From positions 1,178,001-1,242,000 of the forward strand of contig CP103035.1 in the NCBI GenBank assembly GCA_024752435.1: a stretch of 64,000 bases of DNA, in the 5' to 3' direction. Made by a program: the position numbers and the translations under genes. This document shows, one piece after another, positions 56,195-64,000 of the stretch. The stretch's first letter is position 1; every line of letters starts with the position of its first letter. The notes below the pieces were generated by a model. It was not told the origin of the DNA. It did not search any database and worked only from the letters and a program-made list of their open reading frames with translations. The DNA comes from Allantophomopsis cytisporea (taxonomy: Eukaryota; Ascomycota; Leotiomycetes; Phacidiales; Phacidiaceae).

Positions 56195-57834
56195 AGTGTT
56201 CTATATGAGGAGAGTTGTAGGTATTTGTGCGACTGATGAGAAGTAAACGTTTATGGTGCGTCGAATAATGCACGTCCGACGACTTTTGTCCGAACAGCTT
56301 AATCACCGAGCGGGGCCAAGCTTCGATGGTGGAACTTAGGAAGAGAAATATGGTAGGCAACTCGCTGATGCTCTACTAATTCCACAGCTTTCTCTTTCTA
56401 TCTCGAGATCTAAAATACTCGAATTATCTCGCTTTTGTGATTGTTCGTCACATTGAGAGTGCTCTCGGTAAAAGGTTCTTGCATGCCGGACGACATCATC
56501 GCACCATCGTGACATATGGGTAGCTAGCCGAATAAATTGCCCCTCATCAAAGGCATCATTTCTCCTAAACAACAAAGTTAGAGAAAGGGTGCTCATACAT
56601 AGCCAAGAAACTTATGCTCTAGCCAATCTGCGACGGCTTTGAATGCAGCCAATATATAAATTGATTCGAAGTAAGCTAGGAGATCCCACAGATTCCTATA
56701 GGCTCATGCTGGGTGATGTATTCGATCCACCTCACTGTGACCTGATGCATGGCTAATCTGGATAGACATATACACGGAGGAGTATGGGAGGACCCACCAG
56801 TTGACTTGAGAAGCTCTGAGTCTGCATTATCACCCTGCATGAATCATCAACAAAATTGCTGGGAATGCGTCTATAACTATCGGTTCTCACCATACGTTTC
56901 TTATCCAGAAATTCCAAGTTCGGCCGACGAGGCAATAAATGCTAGAGATTCGGGCCATACCGATGATCTTTGGAGAGCACTACTGATTTTGAGTCAAGAT
57001 ATGCAATTCATGGAGGACATGTCCTTGTTGGCCATAGTTGTGGAGCTTTTTGGCTCTTCAAGTTCGATCACTGAATCGGAGCATGAAAAGGCCTAATTCA
57101 CATTGCATGATGAGCATGGAAGGTATCTATTATATACCAACAATTCTGAAGTACCATGCCGATGTACCAGTCTATCGGTACTTCATTGAAATACATTTGG
57201 TGACGACGAAAAGACCTGGAAACCATATCTCCTGCTGTTGCGCCTATGGTAAGGAGTTGGCGCGTATCACCCTAGAAGCTCTATCAATTCATTGAGAGAG
57301 GTGAATTTGGCCTTTCCTCTATAACAATGAGGAATGCCCACGGTGGGATGACTCAAGTCTTCGCAGATGACATTATGGCAACTTAGCTATACTTGATTTT
57401 GGTAACTTGGATTCAAGGTAGTCATTTCATCATGAACAGCTTATGCCAATCCTCGATCATCAGAAGTGGCATGCTTGAGGTATCAAATGCTCCGAGAAAC
57501 ACCAACCATATTTCAATTTGTAATGGGTTCATCATCTTTGGCGGGTTGAAAGAATCACTACTCGTAGGTTTTGCTCTGTATTATTCATTTCAACATCAAT
57601 CTTATAGCTTTGTATTTCTTCATGAGTAGAAAGAACAAGGTAGTCTATCAGTGGTATTATATCTTACTTGACAGGACAAGGAAAAGCAAAGAAATCTAGT
57701 CTATTGACCCCAAAGCAATGACGCTGTCTAAACTCCGTTATCAAAGCCTTTTTGGCTTTTAGGAAACGCCTTTCCAACTCCGGAAATTTTTTCACCCAGC
57801 CCAAATGAAACGGTTTAAATGAAAGATTTGGAAA
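56195..57834. other. Intergenic region with one weak open frame
   Basis: This 1.6-kb stretch lies between NAA15 and the UPF0643 gene. The plus-strand frame 56749-57096 (115 codons, MANLDRHIHGGVWEDPPVDL at its start) has an ATG and mixed composition but no recognised motif. It could be a lineage-specific gene or chance, and I do not call it as a CDS. Confidence 0.4.
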
Positions 57835-58498
57835 CTACCACTCGGTGATGCTCCAGCTGGCAGCATTATCCGTGATAGTCAAACGGAGACGCTCAATCTT
57901 CCACTCGGTGTAGAGGAATCGAGCAGCAGAAGCAGCCTTTTGATGGCCTTTACCACCAAGACCGCGCTTTGCGTCTTCGCGGTTGCGCCAGAGGCAGGTA
58001 GCCAAGTTTCGGCCCTTGTCATCTGCAGTGCCAAACCAGTACCTGCACCAATCAGTCAGCAACCTCATATTCGAAGGAGCATATGGAACAAACGCACTTC
58101 AGGAATCCTCCACTGGCAACAGCTTCAGCAGTGGCAATCTTGTCCAAGGCGCCCAGCTCTCCGCGGTCTGTGGTTGGAGGAATGCAGGAGCGGAAGACGA
58201 CAATATAGAAGGATTGCTCGTTCCAGGAGGTTTGGGTGTCGATGACAAGTGCTTGGAGAGCTTCAAGGACTTGGTTCCAGTTGAAAGCGTCAATGTATAG
58301 CGCAGTTGCATATCCTGGTGTTACAGCTTGCATTGTGGTTAGAGCCTTTGCGAGCAGCTGGCATTGAATGTCGAGGGTGTTCAGATTCAGGAGGTGCGTG
58401 GCATCGGTGTATGGCGAGATGACCAACATATTATCATTTTCAGTCTTCTCGTTCTTGAACTCGAACTCGTGAGCATTGGCTGCTAGTGTTTTCGCCAT
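57835..58498 (-). CDS. UPF0643-family protein of unknown function
   Basis: Minus-strand exons 58498..58098 and 58042..57835 (55-bp intron, GTGCGT..GCAG), 202 aa. The C-terminal half reads KYWFGTADDKGRNLATCLWR, then GHQKAASAARFLYTEWKIER and ends NAASWSITEW. This is the pattern of the fungal UPF0643 family. The N-terminal half has conserved-looking blocks (MLVISPYTDATHLLNLNTLD, IDAFNWNQVLEALQALV). There is no signal peptide, membrane segment or catalytic motif. Alternation of short beta strands and helices hints at an alpha/beta-barrel dimer fold, but that is inference. The start is the first ATG of the frame. Confidence 0.72.
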
Positions 58499-59514
58499 CT
58501 TGACAATTGTGTTGTTTGTCTGGAACAATTATGAGTAACGGTGGCCCTGAGCTCTGAATATAAACAAACACACGTGAGGACAAATTTATTTTTGCAGTTC
58601 TGCCCTGAGTAGGGGTATGGAGGCGCTGTCTTCGTTCCGTCCCGCTTCGGCCGTTGTCAGTTTTGGGAAGAGACTAAGGGGGGTCTATCCTGGGACTCGG
58701 ACATGCAAGATGCCCTTTTTATTTCTTCTTTCTTTTCTTTTTCCCTTTCGTTGTATCCTCTCCTTTTTTGCTTTCTGCTTTTTGCCTTTTTTAATTCTAA
58801 TTTCAATTATCGATCCAAAGAGTCGGTGTGTTTGCTCATGGGTGTTTCTTCGCAACACGCACAAGGTAGGTTCAGGGTTTGTTCAAGGTCCGATTTCTTT
58901 GTCCACGTCGAGTAGCCCTTATATACGACATGTTCGACTCGAGAATCCTCCATAATCTAACGAGTCAGCCATACATAGTTGCACAATCGCAATACTTTAT
59001 GTTATGTTGAAATGCCCTTCCGCCATAGGCTGAGGAATGGCGTAATCCACCATCTTTCTGCGACGTACAACGTAGACCGCAAGCAAAAAAGAAATTCGAT
59101 AATAGATGACAAGAAAACTCCGAAGCATTCAAAATCCACACATTCCACGCTTTCCGACATGACATTCGAAGCGCAGCATTATCTTTGAGGATGTCTACAT
59201 TATCACACATGAAGAAAGGGCTGCAATTGGCCAATGATAAACTCCTCGCCAGAGTTGAACAGGGAGCACGATGCAGCTTAACACTTTATTCGTCCTCATC
59301 CGCAGGAAAGTCACACCCAAATAATCCACCCACACACAAGGTCTTACGGAATTTCCGATAACGCTTTATCACAACCTTGCATAAGATACTTTCTTATGTT
59401 ACCTTCAGTATTCCATCAGTCTGGGAGAGTTTTTCCTATTTTGCCCCGTTTGCTACCCAACGCTGTATCATTCCTACCTAACATGCTATATCGTACATTT
59501 TTGGTGGCTGTTTC
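58499..59514. other. Intergenic region
   Basis: This 1-kb stretch lies upstream of the UPF0643 gene. A T/C-rich stretch (58700-58800) generates spurious hydrophobic frames. No gene is supported. Confidence 0.5.
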
Positions 59515-60164
59515 TTAGGCGGTTGAAGCAACCCTCTTTTTGTCTTCCCGCCATGCATTTAGAGCTTCTTCCCACTCCTCTGTTGCAAAGCCACATCTTT
59601 CCTTCACCGCATTCCAACTTCTTGCTCTCACAATCTTTTCCACCCCCCTTTCTTGCCTTATAATTGCTGCTAGTCTCTCTGTCCTTGCTTCCTGGGGAAA
59701 GGATCGTGAAGAGTACGGATCCAGTCGTTCGTTGACTACTCGCTCTCGATCTTTCAATGATTGCACCTGTCGAAAGATCTGATCCGGATCATTTGGATCG
59801 GGAGATGTGGCGACTGATGCGCAATAATTCAAGACGTCAGACCGTACTTGCCACGATGGAAAGAGAACTTTATCTCTGAAATTCCGACATGTTTCGGGTG
59901 CGATTTGTCGACTGGACGACCGACCACGTTGTGATGTGGATCGGGGATCGAAACCGGCTTTGGCCGGTGTTATGAGCGCATTTAGATTCTGGGTTATCGA
60001 ATCATCTATCGCTCCTCTTGAAACTCGTAGGAAATCTGTAGCATATCATGAGCGGATGTTGTACAGAATCAGAATGTCTCGGTAGAAGTAGCCTCACCTT
60101 GCAACGCCACCGTAGTAAAACAGAACTGCGGTGTTAGTACGGGAGGCACAGATGGTTGAGCCAT
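59515..60164 (-). CDS. MIX23 / caffeine-induced death protein 2 (Cid2)-family protein
   Basis: Minus-strand exons 60164..60098 and 60035..59515 (62-bp intron, GTGAGG..TACAG), 195 aa. Hallmarks are FCFTTVALQDFLRVSRGAID, a Cys pair in TCRNFRDKVLFPSWQVRSDV followed by LNYC, and a helical Arg/Glu-rich C-terminus (about 120-190). The family includes yeast MIX23, a mitochondrial intermembrane-space protein, and fission-yeast Cid2. The presence of conserved Cys residues supports an oxidative-folding substrate of the intermembrane space, but localisation here is inferred. The segment between residues 40 and 75 is low-complexity and polar. The start is the first ATG (MAQPSVPPVL). Confidence 0.7.
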
Positions 60165-60562
60165 GATGTCTTCTGCCGCAAGTCCCGCAGACGGAGGAGC
60201 TGGCTTTGACCAGAAGTAACCCGCCAGCTTGTCGTTGGACGCGTCACGGTCGGATGATGCTTGAACGAAGTCTTGTTGAACGATTGTCGAGATAAGTAAG
60301 CGCTGTGTAGGAGCTCGTACACTCAGAGTCTATGTTATACGATTCGTAATCGATAGAATGGAATCCGAGCTGAAATATTGTTCACGTAGAGAGTAATCCA
60401 CAACGATACGTTATCGAAAGGTGCTTCGAATAACCGCGGAATCGATGATGATGATGATGATCAGCATTCGCGATTTCTTATCTTAGCGTCGATTCTCGAT
60501 AAGTACCAGCAATGACGCTGTACATAAATGGCATACTTGACTTCTCTCATTTTTACTCTCTA
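60165..60562. promoter_or_regulatory. Divergent promoter region with a GAT microsatellite
   Basis: This 398-bp interval lies between the divergent MIX23-like and carrier genes. It contains a short GAT repeat (about 60443-60461) and presumably both promoters. A TTATCGAAAGG segment and GATA-like TTATCTTA motifs are present without proven roles. Confidence 0.45.
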
Positions 60563-61893
60563 ATGTCTAATAATTCCCATATCGACGTGCTTCTGGTGAG
60601 TAGTATATGTTCTTAGATCTCACTCTATATGCTTTTCTGTCATCAAGCAAAGCTTTTGTTGGAGACCTCGACTGTAGATTCGAGTAAGGTATCCAAACCG
60701 CCGTCGTAGCTTGAGTATGCGCCTAAACTGTGCATGCTCGCAGGCATTTAATAATCATCTGGCTTTCCACTTGTTAAGCGCTTATTGAACAATGAATGCA
60801 AAGCCTCAATCAAATTTTGTTCTTCACTTCTGACTCGTTTTGCTGATACAAATCTACAGGCTGGAGCCTTCGCTGCCTTCACAGTAGATTTACTCGTGTA
60901 TCCACTAGATACGCTGAAAACACGATATCAAAGTCCCGACTACAAGAAAATCTATTACGATGCTGCAAGCAGCAAAGTCAATCGTGGCGTCCTCTTTCGA
61001 GGATTGTATCAGGGCGTTGGAAGCGTGATCTTAGTCACCATTCCATCATGTTAGTACTGATCTTCTTCACATCAAGACTTCAGCTAATGTCTCCAGCTGG
61101 GGCTTTTTTCACGACCTACGAAGGACTCAAGAAGGTCATCCAAAGAGCAAATCCAACCCTCGGCAACTCAACCAGACCCCTTATCCCGCAGCCTGTGATT
61201 GACAGCATAGCATCTTCCTCCGCCGAGCTTGTCTCATGTCTCATCCTCACTCCGGCCGAAGTACTCAAGCAAAATGCCCAAATGATCCGACAGCCCGCTT
61301 ACGCCTCTGCATCTTCAGCTGGTCCTTCACCAACAATGCAAGCGCTCGCGCACTTCCGTAAGAAACCGTCACACCTCTTTCGTGGCTATACAGCTCTCGT
61401 GGCTCGCAACCTCCCTTTCACCGCCATGCAATTCCCGATGTTCGAGCACTTGAAGGTCACTATCCGGTCGTACCGGCAAAGACGTGGAATCGAAACGAAG
61501 ACTATGCTTGAGGCGGCAATGATTACAGCTTCAAGTGCAGGTAGTGCTGGTGCATTGGCAGCGGTTATCACGACGCCTGTTGATGTTGTGAAGACGAGGA
61601 TTATGCTGGCTGCTTCTGGGGACGAGTCGGAGGCCGAGGTGAAGAGAAAGGCGGACAGGGCGCGCGAGAAGGGGATTACAGTGGGTAAGCTGGCGGAAAT
61701 GGAGGGCGGGACCAGGAAGAGCGGGCTTACGGTAGCTAAGGAGGTAATTAGAGAGAGCGGTGTAAAGGGACTCTTCAGAGGAGGGGCTTTGAGGGGAATA
61801 TGGACAGCTTTGGGGAGCGGATTGTATCTTGGCGTGTATGAGAGTGGGAGGGTGTGGTTGGGGGGAAATGTTAAGGATGATGAGAGACTTTAG
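60563..61893 (+). CDS. Mitochondrial carrier, Pet8-like S-adenosylmethionine transporter
   Basis: Spliced join(60563..60595,60860..61049,61097..61893), 339 aa. It has the three-fold mitochondrial carrier structure, with signature motifs PLDTLKTR, PAEVLKQN and PVDVVKTR, each followed by a helix. AGAFAAFTVDLLVYPLDTLK and SSGAFFTTYEGLKKV resemble Pet8/Sam5, which imports S-adenosylmethionine into the matrix, though substrate identity is inferred. The first exon encodes only 11 residues (MSNNSHIDVLL) and precedes a long 264-bp intron. The second intron is 47 bp (GTTAGT..CCAG). A polar, Lys/Glu-rich matrix loop is inserted after the third signature (about 240-280). Exon 1 is the least certain part. 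Confidence 0.85.
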
Positions 61894-62300
61894 ATCCTGC
61901 TAGATTAGAAATGGAAATTCAATCCCGAAACCAAGACTTGCATTGATTGTGATTAGAACGTATGCTTCTAGATTCCCAGAAGCCCTCACAGAAGACTGCT
62001 ACCAGTCTTCTTCCATCCTTAATATGATAGATAATACTTCACCTACTTCGCGATTCGAATATCACAAAAAGCAACCTCCACTGCAACAACGAAGACAGAC
62101 GGAGTAGTGTATGATCCGGACCATATCGCCATTGTGGTGGACGTTCAGTTTGAAAAAGCTAGTTCAAAAGACATGTTTTAAGTTCATATGAATCAAGCAA
62201 CGTATGTCAAGCAACGTATGTCAAGCAACGCCGCAGCAGACCTGACATCTAAGTTTTTCTAGTCCACATAAGCTAACTCCACCGGGTATCAAAAACAGAC
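61894..62300. other. Intergenic region between convergent genes
   Basis: This 407-bp stretch lies between the stop codons of the carrier and the splicing factor. It contains a 14-bp tandem repeat (62193-62230). Confidence 0.5.
62193..62230. repeat. 14-bp tandem repeat (TCAAGCAACGTATG)x2.7
   Basis: Two full copies and one partial copy of TCAAGCAACGTATG lie in the shared 3' flank of two convergent genes. Confidence 0.9.
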
Positions 62301-63401
62301 TCACTCCTCCGCTTCCTCCTGCTTCTTCTTGCTCTTCTTGAAGTGCTCCTTACCATCACTCACATATGCCTCGACCATTTGGCCGGCAAAGCTCCTTCCA
62401 TTCATGAGATTTACGCAAGCCTCAGCGGCCGTCGCATTCGCGAATCTGACACTTGCGATACCCTCCTCTTCTAGATCAAACAACACAACATTTGTGACCT
62501 CCCCTAACTTCGAGCACTCCTCCCGAATATCCTCCTTGATATCCAGAATTGCAGCTGAGTCCTCCTCGAGCTCTTGCAGTGTGAACATGTGCTTGAGAAT
62601 AACAACCTTGTCCCAACGACTTGATGTATCCATTAGCGCAGACGGCTCATCATCATCCCAGTCTGCTAGTCTTGCATCCAACTTCTGCGTCTTCTTGATA
62701 ATCTTCTGCTTATCCTTCATCGAATTCTTCGGTCTCTCCTTCGCCTCCTCCCCAGTATTTTGTACCTTCTTATAGCTCGAGTCCGCCGCCTGCACACGCA
62801 TCTTTGTCCCATCACCATATCGAAACTCCGTATCGTCCAGCAGCATGATCGCCATTTCGACGCTCGGTGCCTTGAAGAACACTACCAGTGCATCCCCCTT
62901 GAAGCTGCCATCCTCATTGGTATACAATTTGATCCTTGGCTTCCCACTATCGATCTCTTCGGCAATAACCCCACACTTCCTTGAAAATACATCCTTAACC
63001 TCATCCACCGTCGCATCGCTAGGCAATCCAGTCACATAGACAGCGGTGTTTTGCCTCGGTGGCAGCGGCGCCTTCTCCTTCTTTTTCTGCTTGACCACAC
63101 GCCCGCCCTCATCCTCGCCGTTAACGTATTCCTGCTTCCGCTTACGCTTCATGGCTTCTACAGGCTCGCTCTCGTCAACGCCAGATACGGCATATGCAGC
63201 GCGCTGCTGCTCGATCAATGTCTCATCCAGCACGGGGATCCATCGCTTGATCGCGTCATCGAATTCAAATTCCGCGCCGTCATCGGATACGAGCACGAAT
63301 TTGTTGTCGAGCTTCGAAAAAGATATGCGATCATCTCCATCGAATTCTTCCGGGTTTAAGGGAAACGCGGCGGCTGCCGGGGGTTGGTCTCGCGATTCCA
63401 T
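62301..63401 (-). CDS. cus2: Splicing factor Cus2 / Tat-SF1 (HTATSF1) homologue
   Basis: Single exon, 366 aa. Cus2/Tat-SF1 proteins bind SF3b1 and U2 snRNA and assist U2 snRNP folding. Two RRM domains are visible. The first spans about 115-205 (TAVYVTGLPSDATVDEVKDV as RNP2, GDALVVFFKAPSVEMAIMLL as RNP1). The second spans about 265-355 (WDKVVILKHMFTLQE as RNP2, GIASVRFANATAAEACVNLM as RNP1), with the GRSFAGQMVEAYVSDG ending of UHM-like RRMs. A lysine-rich segment (KRKRKQEY .. KQKKKEKAPL, about 83-112) is a probable nuclear localisation signal. The N-terminal 80 residues are acidic and include a KRWIPVLDETLIEQQ motif common to the family. The C-terminus is Lys/Glu-rich. Confidence 0.92.
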   Translation of the reverse strand: MESRDQPPAAAAFPLNPEEFDGDDRISFSKLDNKFVLVSDDGAEFEFDDAIKRWIPVLDETLIEQQRAAYAVSGVDESEPVEAMKRKRKQEYVNGEDEGGRVVKQKKKEKAPLPPRQNTAVYVTGLPSDATVDEVKDVFSRKCGVIAEEIDSGKPRIKLYTNEDGSFKGDALVVFFKAPSVEMAIMLLDDTEFRYGDGTKMRVQAADSSYKKVQNTGEEAKERPKNSMKDKQKIIKKTQKLDARLADWDDDEPSALMDTSSRWDKVVILKHMFTLQELEEDSAAILDIKEDIREECSKLGEVTNVVLFDLEEEGIASVRFANATAAEACVNLMNGRSFAGQMVEAYVSDGKEHFKKSKKKQEEAEE

Positions 63402-64000
63402 GGTGGGCGAAATATGTTCTGGGTGGGAAAGAGGGAAATTAATTTTGTTGTTTCGTTTTTATTTAGTTGACTGAGCAGACGTGAATGATGTGAGCGAGCG
63501 AGGAGCTGAAGCTTAGCTGCCTATGCACGAACCGACAGGCATATAGAATCTGGGGAACAAACACATATTTATACGTACCGCACGATTATTGGTCTGGTAC
63601 ACATGCTGTAAACTTTACGATTTAGTGCCTGTATCTTCCATGACTGATCGCCTCAGTGTAGCTGTATGGCCCATGACAATGATAACTCTATAAGTATATG
63701 TTTCAGACAACTGTGTAGTTCTAAATGATCAATGGTTCTGGACAACTTTCTGGTTATCAATGATGATAGAGCCTTGGACAAGTCTGTAGCTATAAATAAT
63801 TACATTGCCATAGCAATTCTGAAATGCCAAATAACTCTGTGATTCTAGAAATTTACACAGCTCCAAAGAATTGTAGATCTTGGAATAACTGTATAGCTTA
63901 TAATAATCGTATAAATTTAAACAGTTATACAAATCTTAGTAAACATATTACTCAAATACTATAAAGTTTTTAATGACTGCTTTCATATTATATTTTAATT
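63402..64000. other. AT-rich flank with degenerate repeats
   Basis: The first 100 bp are the promoter of the cus2-like gene. The remainder is AT-rich and carries a diverged repeat array (63700-63910, listed separately). No gene is seen before the window ends. Confidence 0.5.
63700..63910. repeat. Degenerate array of about 38-bp units
   Basis: Five imperfect copies of a unit resembling TTCTGGACAACTCTGTAG followed by CTATAAATGAT occur in tandem, starting near 63701, 63736, 63774, 63817 and 63878. Spacing varies between about 35 and 60 bp, which indicates an old, mutated minisatellite. Confidence 0.55.

Noticed and set aside
1..64000. CRISPR array, bacterial operon, rRNA or intact transposable element
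   Set aside because: The window is eukaryotic nuclear DNA. No spaced identical repeats of CRISPR type, no rRNA sequence, and no transposase or reverse-transcriptase motifs were seen in any frame.

Overview
The window is nuclear DNA from a filamentous ascomycete. The protein genes are interrupted by short GT-AG introns, mostly 43-112 bp. They encode fungal-typical products: a Zn2Cys6 regulator, a FRE-type ferric reductase, a GPI-anchored serine/threonine-rich protein, a UPF0643 protein and the septation protein Cdc14. Intergenic DNA is AT-rich and holds microsatellites and many TACCTAGGTA-like motifs. Gene content and style fit Pezizomycotina, and a helotialean (Sclerotinia/Botrytis-like) genome is my best guess. 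That placement is inference; no marker gene proves it. I see no intact transposon, no rDNA and no virus.

Layout. 1-4.5 kb: gene-poor, repeat-rich leader/promoter DNA, then cdc14. 6.5-9.4 kb: a MAPEG (MGST3-like) enzyme and a GPI-anchored surface protein, both minus. 12-16 kb: quinolinate phosphoribosyltransferase (NAD synthesis), then a divergent pair made of an RpiB-type sugar-phosphate isomerase and a second-type triosephosphate isomerase. 17-26 kb: ferric reductase, lipid phosphatase and aldo-keto reductase, all minus. 26-36 kb is the densest block: tRNA-Met, a PI-PLC X-domain protein, mitoribosomal uL10m, anthranilate phosphoribosyltransferase, Cwf19, GPN1 and RNA polymerase subunit RPABC4. 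38-49 kb: a Zn2Cys6 regulator, a possible small gene, a D-2-hydroxyacid dehydrogenase, S-adenosylhomocysteine hydrolase and eIF3h. 49-52 kb: a decaying stretch with two broken genes. 52.3-52.9 kb: tRNA-Gly (with intron) and a second, identical tRNA-Met. 53.6-63.4 kb: Naa15, a UPF0643 protein, a MIX23/Cid2-like protein, a Pet8-like mitochondrial carrier and a Cus2/Tat-SF1 splicing factor.

Most genes are unrelated housekeeping genes. Three local associations stand out. The RpiB/TIM divergent pair could carry out two consecutive tetrose-phosphate isomerisations (erythritol-type catabolism). Cwf19, GPN1 and RPABC4 lie together and all concern RNA polymerase II or splicing. The ferric reductase promoter carries a triple 11-bp repeat that contains a near-match to the iron-regulatory GATA site. 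Exon boundaries below were derived by hand from splice signals, frame continuity and family conservation. In every gene called with introns the spliced length is a whole number of codons.
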